A stretch of DNA of 64,000 nucleotides from Acanthosoma haemorrhoidale (Eukaryota; Arthropoda; Insecta; Hemiptera; Acanthosomatidae). A model generated the notes under the pieces. The model had not been told where the DNA came from. It was given only the letters and a program-made list of their open reading frames with translations, and searched no databases. Positions 34,401-44,993 of this stretch are shown in pieces (position 1 is the stretch's first letter; each line of letters begins with the position of its first letter). The position numbers were made by a program, and so were the translations under genes. The DNA lies in assembly GCA_930367205.1 (NCBI GenBank), contig OV884015.1:103790509-103854508 (forward strand), read 5' to 3'.

Positions 34401-35334
34401 TCCTCCTGACGAGCAGGTGGTCGCCGATCATCCTGCTCACTCTCAGTATAGCCATTATCGTCTTCCACCCTAAAACGAAGATTTGGACTCCGACTAGGTA
34501 TGCCGTCGAATTAATATTCAATTTAAATTATGTCATCATTATTTAAACTTTCAATATTGTCCACTGTAGAGGTGATACTACAATGATTGTGAGTGTCTGC
34601 GCTGGGATACATATTGGTGCTTGGACTAACTATCACCTCGGGCATATGCTGCTAGCTACTTCAAATCCTCCCTACACCATCATCTGGCCTTCCTACGAAA
34701 TGTTAGGTAAACACGTGTATTTGTATTAGTTTTATTTATGCCGCTAATATTTTCAGCTATTTATATTATAAATACAGTACAGTCTTGACATTCCAGCATA
34801 GTGCGTATTCTATCATTTCTTATTTAAAAATTTAAATAGTAAAAGAGATTACATATACATTATACTAAATTTGAACTAATGAATAGTTATTAATTACTTT
34901 TAGGTCCATTCTGTCTACTTTAAAAATGTTATCTAATAATTATAAGTGGTTTACTGTATTTACAATACTAATAAACTCTAGATTATTCTGAGGTTGTACA
35001 AGACTGTACTGGCTAGACCACTAGTAATTATAAAAACACTTGCAAGTTTTTCAAATTTTGTCTCATTTCAGGCTTGATATTTCTGCGTTGCGCACTCGGT
35101 TTTTCATGTATTTTGGCAACTCGTGCTATGTGCAAATCGGCAGGTTATATGACACTTTGCACACTGGGAATTTCCACAGAACCTCTGAACAACCCGTCGT
35201 CACTACGGAATACAGTAGAACTTATATTTAAATATATCACTTATGTTCTCATAGGATTCAACATCCTCCATCTTCTGCCGAGCGCTTTCAAATTGCTTTC
35301 GATCGACAGGCCTACGTTTTACACAGAATTATAA
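31467..35334 (+). CDS. SGPP1: Sphingosine-1-phosphate phosphatase, complete, six exons
   Basis: ER membrane enzyme that dephosphorylates sphingosine-1-phosphate to sphingosine (family knowledge). Exons 31467-31866, 32832-32995, 33179-33268, 34325-34497, 34570-34706, 35072-35334; 1227 nt, 408 aa, all GT/AG and in phase. The lipid-phosphatase (PAP2) triad is complete: K138-x6-R145-P146 (KDIICWQRP), P165-S166-T167-H168, and S208-R209-x5-H215 (SRLYLGMH). The N-terminal ~80 residues are hydrophilic with an acidic DSDSE stretch, then several membrane spans follow (from about W86). Length fits SGPP1/SGPP2 (441/399 aa). An upstream in-frame TTG exists, but the ATG at 31467 is chosen because the family begins with a short amphipathic helix (YVDYLKDPHLV). 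Whether it is closer to SGPP1 or SGPP2 is not resolved. Confidence 0.93.
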
Positions 35335-37485
35335 CGGTTCATAGGAAACAGTACAAAAGTTTTTGAATAAGCCGTCCTTTTTATTATTATTCCAATTGTT
35401 TTTTGTTACCGCGTTATTAGTTTTGGATTTGCTTAAATGTTTACAAAATAAGTGTTCTTGGTTTGTATATTATCCAAAATTACAAAGGAATGTTTGATTT
35501 AGAAATATAAACCTAGAGGAAATCAATTAATATTATACACGAATCTTATAAAACCAAAGATATCTTTTAATAATTGTAAAGCGTTGCTAAAAACTTGAAT
35601 TACAAGTATGCCTAATCTTAAGATATATCTATGAAGTCAAAATTAACCATTTTATGAACATTTAATATATTATAATAACAAAAAGAGTTTTGTATTATTA
35701 TAGTAGATATGCACTGGTATTATTATTTGAATTTTGTGACAACTTTACATTTTGTTTCTTATTTTACCATTTTTTTTAAAATGAATTTTATTTATCAAAA
35801 GGTCAATATAAGATTGATTAAGCTCAACATGGAATACATATTTGTGGTAATGAAATAAAAACATTTATTGATGATTATTTAGTCAATAGTTTTAGTACAA
35901 ATATCTAGATACTCTTCAAGTTTAATATTTATAACTGGTGATGGTATTGTCGAAAATTCTGTGCCAATTATTTTATTTTGTTTTTAATTGATTTGTTATG
36001 GTTGCCAAAGGTACTAACTAGCCTCTGTTCCTCGGTCCAGGCGATCAACCGAATCTGATTATAAATATAAGTATTGTTTCATAGCGGAATGTTTATTTTT
36101 TCATTGTATAACCAGTTTTATATAGTTCACAATTGAATTCTCTTTTTTGATATTTGAGACTTTAATCAAGTAAATTCCATCGAGAGTTATCTGGAAATCT
36201 TGACAAGGCCAAATCTGGCTATACAATAAAAAAATATAAAATTCGGCTGGAAGACTTATTTAATTTTTTCTTTTTGTGAAGAAAACATTTTAATTCTTCT
36301 TGGTAGTACTATCGTAAATCGATTGTTTAAATTTTTGGGACTTTATGCATAACCTATTACATATAAAATCCATAGGTTATAATAAATTATTAATTTGAAT
36401 CCATTAAAAGCAGATTTATGTTTTATAATTTACAATGTTGTAGATATAGTTCCTCGTACTTATAAATGAACTATACAGGACAGGCGGGTCACACATAAAA
36501 TATTAAAAATATCTTATTCTTTAAAGTGTCTCAAGGCTCATCTCCCCGTCCCAGTTGATTCTTACCAGAATCGGGATTCTTCCTGCGTGCCCTGAATAAA
36601 ATCTTGTGGCTTTTGCTATATTATCCGCACTTTAAAAAACAGCACTAAAATGCTTTCAACCCTGGATTCAAATTGAATTAAAATTTTCTCTATTTTTAAT
36701 TTCATATTATTACATATTATTATATAATATATCGCTCCACTTTACTCGGTCCTGCCCTTTGGCATTATTTATTTACTATTTTTGTTGAAAAAGTTAAAAT
36801 ATTTTATGTTTTCTTATTATTTGTCTAATACCGCGAGATATCAGGTTATCTCTTTAGGCTATTAGCTTTGTTGATTATTTTTATGAGATTTATTCTCGCT
36901 AATTGTGATAATTGCTGTTGTACTGCCTTTCGAATTCCATAATGTTTTCATTCCATTTAGTTTGTTTATAGTTGATTGATTGGAGTATTCTTAATTAGCT
37001 GGCCATGTTTATATTGAGAGGTTAGATAATTCTTTAATTTCATCTTGTATGTTAATTGTAAAGGAAAATATTATCTGCCTTTTTGTGTCGAGTCAGCAAA
37101 TAATAATTAACCTCTTAATATATATAAACATCCATTGCTGAATTCGATGCTTTGATGAAGTCAGTTAGTTTTTTAAAGTTACACTTTTACATAAATAATT
37201 ATTTATTATCCAGCTCCATTTTATATAAGTTAGTAATAAAAAATTTAAATTTAATGTATTTTATTATCTATTAAATAAATTACAAGTACCTATAAGCTCA
37301 TAGGTTATGAGTTTGAATTTTGTAATTTTTTTTCCGCCATCCAATGATCCATAAATAAATTATACCATCCCTACCAATCCATTATACCTCATTGTGTAAT
37401 TAATTTTTCTTATGAAGACTCTTCATATTCCTTTAAATTAAATCATAAGTCTACTCAGATAATTGGTAAGTGAACATTATTATTA
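35335..37485. other. 3' UTR and intergenic sequence downstream of the phosphatase gene
   Basis: An AATAAA at 35854-35859 is a candidate poly(A) signal, about 520 bp past the stop. No coding region or named repeat is recognised in the rest. Confidence 0.5.
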
Positions 37486-37494
37486 ACCAAAGAA

Positions 37495-37595
37495 AAAATA
37501 TATTGGCAGACTCGGGACTTGAACCTGAGATGTCCTCAATAACCATTCAATGTATTGAGTGATCCCAGGTTCGATTCCCTGCCAGTTTAGTCTTT
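37495..37595. repeat. Inverted tRNA-like repeat (SINE-like or foldback)
   Basis: ATATTGGCAGACTCGGGACT with GAACCTGAGA on the left is mirrored on the right by CCCAGGTTCGATTCCCTGCC. Each arm contains a B-box-like GGTTCRA motif. The left arm is shared with 26045-26100. Confidence 0.7.
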
Positions 37596-37599
37596 CTGT

Positions 37600-38320
37600 G
37601 GATAATAGTTTTAGGGATTCCTACAATTTAAAAAAAAATATCTTTAATACTTTCTTATTTATTAAGAGATGAATTAAAAAGAAGAAAACGTCATAACAAA
37701 TGACGGGTTAAATGTGTGGTCCTTGTATATAATGTTATTATTTTGAATATTTTTTATTTACATAGATGGTTCAAGAGTTTCATACATCTAAAAATATGAA
37801 ATACCTATTGGATATGTTAGATGTTGAGAAATGTATTGGTTTCTCCTGTTTTTAATTTTACAATCACAAAACCTGTGTTTTCCTGGCTGCTGGGTGTTCA
37901 AAAGGCAAAAAGGTACCAAAGACCTCTTTGCCTTCCAAACCCTGTTATTTATGGTCACCTCTCCCCACCACATAAAAGTTTTTTTTTCAAAGGATCCTGG
38001 CATTTTTATTAGGACTACCTGCTTCCCGGTGGTAATCCCAAAAGGTGTAACCATATACCTGGTTTTGGTTTTAGATCAAGAACGCTATCTTTATTCAAAA
38101 TTTTCAACCAGAAATTACTTTCTTAAACTCAGCCCAATGTCAATAAATAATCATAACTGTTACGTTCAGTCTCTGGGAAATATATTTTAATACATAAAAA
38201 TACAATTATAAGAATATATATACATATATACTTATCAATCGATACATAAAAATATATATTTTGGCCTATCTTATCAGATGACGACGCCTCTTACGCTATA
38301 TTCAAACAAACAATATATTA
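37600..38320. other. Overlapping open frames on both strands, 37788-38190, not recognised
   Basis: Frames of 88 aa (minus) and 119 aa (plus) overlap at 37788-38190 in a stretch somewhat richer in G and C. Neither resembles a family I know. Could be an old transposon fragment. No splice context supports a host exon. Confidence 0.35.
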
Positions 38321-38330
38321 TAACGTTCTT

Positions 38331-38938
38331 CAAATATTTTAGTTTTATTGTTAACTTTAAATTTATTTTATTTTACTATTTATTATTAGGTTCTATTAAC
38401 AAAAATAAATCTGGCAAAAAGATGAATTTAATTTTACAAACATAAAAAAATAAACTTATATTAATTTTATAAATACTTGTCTATAAATTTGATTCCTTTT
38501 CTTCTTTAATCCTCTTCATGCTTTAAACAAATTAATACTTCTGCTCTTTGTGCTTTTTCTCTTCCGTTCTGCTTTAAGTCAATAACCACTAACCAACAAA
38601 GTTTTTAAGTTTTTCTTACTCACAATCTCAAGCTAATAACATGTATTACGGGCTGATCCCAAAACTAGATGAGTATAATGCTCTGTGTGTTTTCATCATG
38701 ATACAACAACTATACTATAAAAGTTTTTCCATTATCACTAGACCCAGACACCTATACACCAGGCCGGTCACATAATTAGATAGAGAATTATTCTGTGTGT
38801 GTTTTCATCATCACAACAACCAGTATACTCTCTTTTGTTTTTTCTTTTCACTCTCAATTGTTTTTATTTGCCTTCTTGATTCAAGGTTGTATTAAATATT
38901 TATATACAAACTCAACAATATCTAATATCACAACAATA
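38331..38938 (+). repeat. Dispersed ~550-bp repeat family, copy 3
   Basis: Closest to copy 1 at 2452-2982, with near-identical blocks from GGTTCTATTAACAAAAATAA through CAATAACCACTAACCAAC and ATGTATTACGGGCTGATCCC. It carries about 90 bp extra (38665-38800) in its right half, in which a TCTGTGTG and TTTTCATCAT motif is duplicated. Ends TCTAATATCACAACAATAT. Confidence 0.8.
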
Positions 38939-38944
38939 TTTAAT

Positions 38945-39515
38945 GAACTTTTTCTGGTTTGAATTTACCTGGTTTGATTACCTTATCAGACTTCCAGTGT
39001 ATTGCATTAATGTATAGTTACAATAAAATAAAATTGATTAATATTGATCTACTCGATTTTGTCCCGAATAATTCTTTTCCAAACGTAAATTTTGTGTAAA
39101 TCAATGGAAGGAATTTGTACATTGAAATTGATAAAGGTACATCATAATTTAATTTACAATAAGATAAGCGATGTATTTACATGAATTAAAATGATGGTTA
39201 TGATTACATTTGACTAAATAAACTAAATATAGGCTCTCTTAATTCTACGTATGGTTGGTGTCTTAAAGAAAATCTATATTGAAGCAAATCAGTCAGCCTA
39301 GCCCAGTAAATCCTCAGAATCCCTCATGCCTCTGTTCTCTCCGTCTTCTTCCCCAAAAAGTGATCTCCCCCTGTACGTTCTCTCCGAGCACTCTTCACTG
39401 ACCTGTTCGACCATGTGTAAAAAAGGGCATTTATGGCTATCTTTGTCAAATTAAAAGTGTCTTTTCGCACTCATTTTGTTTGCGTTTCTGCCAGAGGCTC
39501 AATCTAGCGTGAAGT
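38945..39515. other. Intergenic, no feature recognised
   Basis: AT-rich with a modestly GC-richer part at 39300-39515 leading into the duplicated unit. No supported gene. Confidence 0.45.
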
Positions 39516-39520
39516 GTGTT

Positions 39521-41021
39521 TTTATGATCAGCACTATCTGCCACTGAAAAGCGTTTTTATGGTGCACTATCTCGTCCTTACCATACCTCTTCACACTACC
39601 TAGACAGATTGCTTTTCTATTTTCTCCGAACAATATACCCTTAAAACTAATTTCATTGTACGGAATAACAAGCTACTGTTATTTTATCTTTCTCCATTCG
39701 ACATTACTACAAATTATATATTAAGCAGTGAGTTACACATTATCTACGCTCCAAAAAGGAAAAATTTATTTATTTCAATAGAATATTTATTAAAATAAAA
39801 AACGTTTAAATAATCTTTAATCCTGTGATTGATCTACTTTATGCAGCGAGTTACACACATAACATTACAAATTACTGGTAATAGTGGAATCCATACCACA
39901 ACAAAATTGACTATATAATCGTCAAATAACTGAATGAAAGGATAACCTCTTCTTTCAGGGAAGCGATTCGTTTCTACATTGTACATTGTACATTGTGCAG
40001 ACGTCCACTAAAACACGTCAGTTTGTTTAAATGTATGGTTGTAGGTTGTAGGGCCAACATTTTCCTGACCCACCAACCTTTGGAACTATATTCCTATCAG
40101 TATTCATTGTTCATCAACTCTTCCAATCATCAAATCTAGACTTTACCAGTTCCTTATCTCCTTCCAATAGAACAATTAAATTTTTCAACCATCCCAGCAA
40201 CCTTCCACGCTCTTTTCCCCCTTGTAATAATTCCTGTTTTCTTTATTGTTTGTCACCTGTATTCAATTTTGTAACAAACTTACTGTTTGTTCTTTGTAGC
40301 CATCTAACATTAGCCCCTTAAGCTTATCAAATCTGTGTGATGTTATGTATACTTTTGCTCACTACACGAAGCCATGCCAAGTCCTAATTAAGGGGCGATT
40401 CTGACCCAGGGAAAAAAAATTAAATATTGATTAAAAAAAAACTTTTGGATTGAATGAAGGTTACTTCTCTACTGTAAAATAAAGTTTTATTTTCTACATG
40501 TTTTTTTCCAAATAATCACTTGATCGATAATACGCGGTCGGATTTTAGAAATTCGCCCACTTTTCTTTTTAGCGGTTTTTGAAATTTGAGGCGATTTATT
40601 TTTTGTCTTGCATAAGAACCGAATGGGCCGATTTTACGAAAAAAAATCTCTTCAATCCCCCTCTACCCGAAAATTGTTGCCTGGATTTTACTCGGAAGTT
40701 TTTTGCGCTGAAAAAAAAAGACAGGCAAATTTCAAGAACTTTCCAGTCAGTGATAATTTTTTTTACATAAATTATGAGCTATCTTTTATCGGAATCGGTC
40801 TGTCCTATTCACCTATTAATTCGTATCATCCTCCTCATCGTATTGGAGCTGTATACGTATACACGCGGTCATTTTTTTTATCAACGAAGAAATCCAAAAT
40901 TTATGCCAATTTAAACCAAAAAAACGCATTGAACAGAGTTTCAAATTGAGAAAAAAAGTCACAGTTCATGAATGCGTAACCTAATTTGCCTTTAATACTC
41001 ACAATAAATCGTAAAGTTAGG

Positions 41022-41083
<62 letters not shown>

Positions 41084-41253
41084 CCCTCTCTCTCTCTCCC
41101 CCCTCTCTCTCTTTCTCTCCCTCTCTCTCTCTCTCTCTCTCCCTCCCTCTCCCTCTCTCTCCTTCTCTCTCCCTCCCTCTTCCTCCCTCCCTCTCTCTCC
41201 TTCTCCCTCCCTCTCCCCCCCCTCTCTCTCTCTCTCTCTCTACCACTCCCTCT

Positions 41254-41326
<73 letters not shown>

Positions 41327-41330
41327 CCCC
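39521..41330. repeat. Long direct repeat, copy 1 (1.5 kb unique body plus CT-rich end)
   Basis: The body 39521-41019 matches 44994-46495 with about nine differences by eye, that is roughly 99.4%. It then runs into a CT-rich simple-sequence tract (41025-41330). In this copy the tract is bracketed by TAATTTGCCTTTAATACTCA at 40981 and 41334. Contains 63- and 113-codon open frames (from 40579 and 40608) conserved in both copies only because the DNA is nearly identical. Confidence 0.95.
41025..41330. repeat. (CT)n microsatellite with CCCTCT variants
   Basis: Some 300 bp of CT with interspersed CCC and TTC. It produces the serine-leucine and arginine-glutamate frames on the two strands. Confidence 0.97.
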
Positions 41331-41354
41331 TTTAATTTGCCTTTAATACTCACT

Positions 41355-42300
41355 TGACCTGCATTTGAATTTAAGGGTTGTGGGGAAAATTTTAAGAATT
41401 TCTGTTTTGAGTTTAAATAGATTTGAGGGTATTTAATTTGGTTTTCCACTTCAACCTGGCGGTTATTTATGACTCAGTAACAAATTCTAGTAATTAAACA
41501 AGTCTTTTTATTGGCTTAATGGAATTATCAGGGGTTTTATTGTCATTCGGAAAATTAGTTTATGGGAAAATGGAAATTGTTTCCTCCTGGTAATAAATGC
41601 CATTAATATATATATTACTTTATAAACAGAAAGCTAGCTATCTCTCGGATAGGCTCGAGTAGAGTCCTTTGTTCTCAGCTGAAGTGGAAGTACCGGCCGA
41701 CTTGATCAATATATCCATTAGCTAATTAAAGCTTGGATATAATTGGCTGTGGATATCTGCCGGCCCACCGGTTAGTGGTGGGCTATAACTAACCATCCGG
41801 CGGTTAAACCGGAAGCGGGAGGAGCTATAACCAAATCCGGTTATCTTCATTAACCGCTCGGCTGGCTACAGGTCGGCTCTTGGGCCTTGCACATCGCAGC
41901 TAACAACCGGGCCAAGGTGTTCGGTCGCAGGCAGTCGACCATGCCCGAAGCTTTTACACGGAATTAAGCCCGGGGGCACCCTTTAGTACTTAGTGAAACT
42001 TTTTATCATAGAACTTTAATAAACAGCTCAAGAAGTTTTTATCGCCTAGCAAGCGGAACGCTGTTATCTTAACCGGAAACATCTGTTCTTAAAATTTGAC
42101 AAAGAAGGAGGGGAAAACCGTAATTTAACTACGAAACGTTCTCCGTGAACGGGACATTACTTCCACTGAAAACTCCAGCGAAGTAAAAAAATGTGTGCTG
42201 TGTGTGATTGTTTGTATTTATATTTATAACTTCTTTATTGTGCTAAAATTACAATCTGGCTTATTAGGCAATAAGTAATTGTGATAAATGTTCTTATTCA
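41355..42300. other. Unexplained GC-richer island inside the duplication spacer
   Basis: 41640-42000 is markedly GC-richer than its surroundings, with several CCGG-containing words (GCCGGCCCACCGGTTAGTGG, ATCCGGCGGTTAAACCGG). No reading frame or known repeat is recognised; part of an LTR or a GC-rich transposon is possible. Confidence 0.4.
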
Positions 42301-42549
42301 TACCATATTTACAATTCATCATTCACTCGCTCATTCATACAGTATTTACAAACAGCCCAGAGGCCTCCCAAATCCACATGGTTGTCACTTCCCTCGCACG
42401 CGAAAGAGGAAGCGGAGTCTTGGGAAGTCCCCCAGGCTCCTCCGTCATTCGCGTCACGAGTTACGAGCCAGTGGAGGCTGATGAAGAGCGCGAGAGCCAC
42501 ATACGCTCAGGACATGATTGGAGAAACTGGCCATTGCCTAGACTCCCAC

Positions 42550-43150
42550 TGTCATGCATTTATAGCAGGTCACGATGCCACTGCCGTTTCAGTCTCCGAG
42601 GAGGATTATAGGGATGAGTGGCGCAGTGATGACTGTGCTAGGGGATTAGGGTGGTTGGATAGGTTGCTATAGCATTTCATGAACTTGGAAGGGATGAGTT
42701 CAAGAATGTAGGGTATATTAAGATCGTTATGAAGGGTTTTGTTGCATTTACTATTGTTCTCGGGACTTTTGATTGAACGGATTGGATACGCTTGATGTTC
42801 GACTTTTTTGCTGTCCCCCATAGCTCTATTCCGTATGTCTAGATTGGCTTAAGAATAACTTTGTAGATTAGTAATTTATTTTCTATTGAGAGATGGGATG
42901 TCCTTCGAAGTAGTCTGTACAGTTGTCCAAAGCGTCTGTTTAGTTCTTGTCTTTTTAGCCTCGTGTGTGGGTTCCATGTCAGTCTTTTGTCGAGATGGAA
43001 GCCTAAATACCGTACTGTCTCAGACACAGGGAGAGGAATTGAATTTAAAAAGACTGGCGGACAGGACTTGCGGTAGAGGGTAAAGGTTATGTGGGAACAT
43101 TTTGCTTCATTAACTTTGATCCGCCAATGGTTGCACCGTTTGTATTACAC
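42550..43150 (-). mobile_element. Jockey-clade LINE, ORF2 C-terminal fragment
   Basis: Minus-strand peptide blocks, with frameshifts: HWRIKVNEAKCSHITFTL, then VRYLGFHLDKRLTWNPH, LIYKVILKPIWTYG and ELWGTAKKSNIKRIQSVQSK. These are the thumb and tail motifs of Jockey-like reverse transcriptases. The longest open stretch is 42839-43027. A 3' UTR probably continues to about 42300. Confidence 0.88.
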
Positions 43151-43319
43151 CTTATGCTGCTGTTATAATACATTTTTTCAGAATATAATAAAGTAATTTC
43201 ACATTTATAAAAAAAAAACAACTAATGTGATCTCAATTCAAAATAAATTCTAGCTTCCAAGTTTGATCATTTATCATGCTCACCTTTAAGCATTTTAAAT
43301 TACCAATTCAAGACCATGT

Positions 43320-44000
43320 CTCCAATTTCTTTCCAAAAACCTTTTTCCTACACACCAGTTTGGTTTCCGTCAACGACATTCCGCTGCTCAACAAGGCCTT
43401 CGCGTTGTTGATCACATATCCTCAGACCTTGAAACCAAACAGTATTGCACTGCTGCCTTTCTGGACATAGCTCAAGCTTTTGACAGAGTCTGGCACGCAG
43501 GTTTGCATTACAAGCTCAAAAGATATTTACCGCAAACCCTATTCCTAATCCTACAATCCTACCTTTCAAACCGCTTCTTCCATGTCCGCTGTGGCTTAGA
43601 ATATTCTAACTACTATCCCATTGAAGCAGGAGTTCCACAGGGCAGTGTCCTGGGCCCCATCCTCTATAATCTATAGACCGCTGATGTCACCTCTACCCCC
43701 AATTCCTTCTTGGCAACATTTGCAGATGACACTGCCAGTGCCATTATTTTGGTATTAAATCAAGTTTTTTGACTCGTTGCAGCACCTGACAAACCCAGTG
43801 TTTAACACTATGACCCCACCACCCTTCCCACATCGATGGCAACTGACTGTCGGGAAAACTAGGTTAAGTTAGTCATTCACACGCATTGTATTCTGTACAT
43901 CAGCCTTCTACAGCGAAATTCTTCTAAACCTCAAAAATTATATAGAATGTAGCAACGCTACAGTAAATATAATAAGCACAGTGTGCATTTATGTAAAGAT
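43320..44000 (+). mobile_element. Jockey-type LINE fragment, RT core fused to the 3' end by internal deletion
   Basis: In shifting plus frames: HQFGFRQRHS, QGLRVVDHI, AAFLDIAQAFDRVWHAGL (catalytic region A), EAGVPQGSVLGPILYNL (region B) and FADDTA (the catalytic FADD box). Straight after, near 43760, the sequence jumps to the element's 3' end (FFDSL-type block with GTGTTTAACACTATGACCCC), missing about 200 codons. Ends near the AGCAACGCTACAG tail. Opposite orientation to its neighbour at 42550. Confidence 0.9.
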
Positions 44001-44221
44001 TTCTTAGTCTGGAATCTTTAATAATCAATGTTTATACATTAAAAAAAAAGGTTCGAACAAAAAAAAAAAAGTAGCGGGATAACGAATTATTGAGGGTTTA
44101 AAAAAGAGAAAATTCAAATTACTAGGAATATCAATTTTAATTAGAATTCCATATATGTGCAATACAAAATGATAAACTAAAATTTGTATGTACTTAATTA
44201 TTGTTGATAAACAAAAATACC

Positions 44222-44458
44222 TCAAGTGGAAAAGTAATCATTTATTTTCTTCTGATGGAGGCACGCTTGATCAAATGCATTGTCTAGGGGTACAATCGCA
44301 GAGAAAACATCATTTACATCATTTCTGGCCATAAAATGACGCAAAATATTGATGCTCGCCTCCTCGGGAAGTCCTATCCGTCATCGTTGCTGTTTTCATC
44401 ATCTCCTGTCACCGTCGAAATGTCCACGTACGTAAGCATTTCTGCAACAGCCACAAAC
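44222..44458 (-). pseudogene. pogo/Tigger (jerky-like) transposase C-terminus with PIP-box-like tail
   Basis: The minus strand reads an acidic VTGDDENSNDD, then after one frame break LPEEASINILRHFMARNDVN, a DVFSAIVPLDNAFD helix and CLHQKKINDYFST-stop. This layout (acidic linker, LRRF helix, terminal Q-x-x-I-x-x-Y-F) is typical of insect Tigger/jerky-like transposases. QKKINDYF fits the PCNA-interacting box Q-x-x-[ILM]-x-x-[FY]-[FY]. The DDE catalytic domain is absent. The stop is at 44222-44224. Confidence 0.75.
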
Positions 44459-44880
44459 TACAAAAATTAATCGATTAGTTATTGCCATCTCTAAATATAC
44501 CTGACGGACTAATTGACACCCGCTTATCTTGGCATAGCTAATCGTGTTTTCCGATACTGCGATAAGCCGAATTTTATGTTCAGTATTTGCTCAATAAAGG
44601 ATTAATATGTTTTTTTTTAACGTGAAAAACGTTAGGGTTCACTTCTATTTTATACCCCCTCAGTGGTGACCTTTAATGTTATCTTCTTTTTGCCAAAAAA
44701 CAAAAACAAAACCTTAGCATAATTGATACAAATGAATTATAAATGTTTTAAAGTCACAAGAAAAAGAAAGATCACCGTCTATTAATCGATTAAATTAAAC
44801 AAATTATTAATATACATGGGCAATTTATACTCTTAAGAACCATTTAAAACAAATTGATTGGATTATTTTATGTGGTGGTT
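44459..44880. other. Remnant sequence next to the Tigger fragment
   Basis: 44500-44600 has repeated CGATA/TATCG-type words and a CAGTATTTGCTC motif that may be an internal or terminal part of the same DNA transposon. Nothing else is recognised. Confidence 0.3.
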
Positions 44881-44903
44881 GCTCTCTCCCCCCCTCTCTT
44901 TCT

Positions 44904-44944
<41 letters not shown>

Positions 44945-44993
44945 TAAAGAGGTGCTACCCTTGTATATTTACTTATTATGAATATGTGAGTGG
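44881..44993. repeat. CT tract plus 52-bp tail, preceding duplication copy 2
   Basis: The (CT)n run (44884-44940) is followed by GTCTTAAAGAGGTGCTACCC and AATATGTGAG. The same tail follows copy 2 at 46780-46832, so this is the end of a further unit of the same repeat, now missing its body. Confidence 0.88.

Noticed and set aside
40608..40949. Conserved 113-residue protein, present twice (40608 and 46082)
   Set aside because: Conservation is explained by the recent DNA duplication. The composition follows the AT-rich DNA and there is no family resemblance.
40986..41357. Serine/leucine- and arginine/glutamate-rich proteins at 40986-41357 and 46460-46888
   Set aside because: They are translations of CT/GA microsatellites on the two strands.
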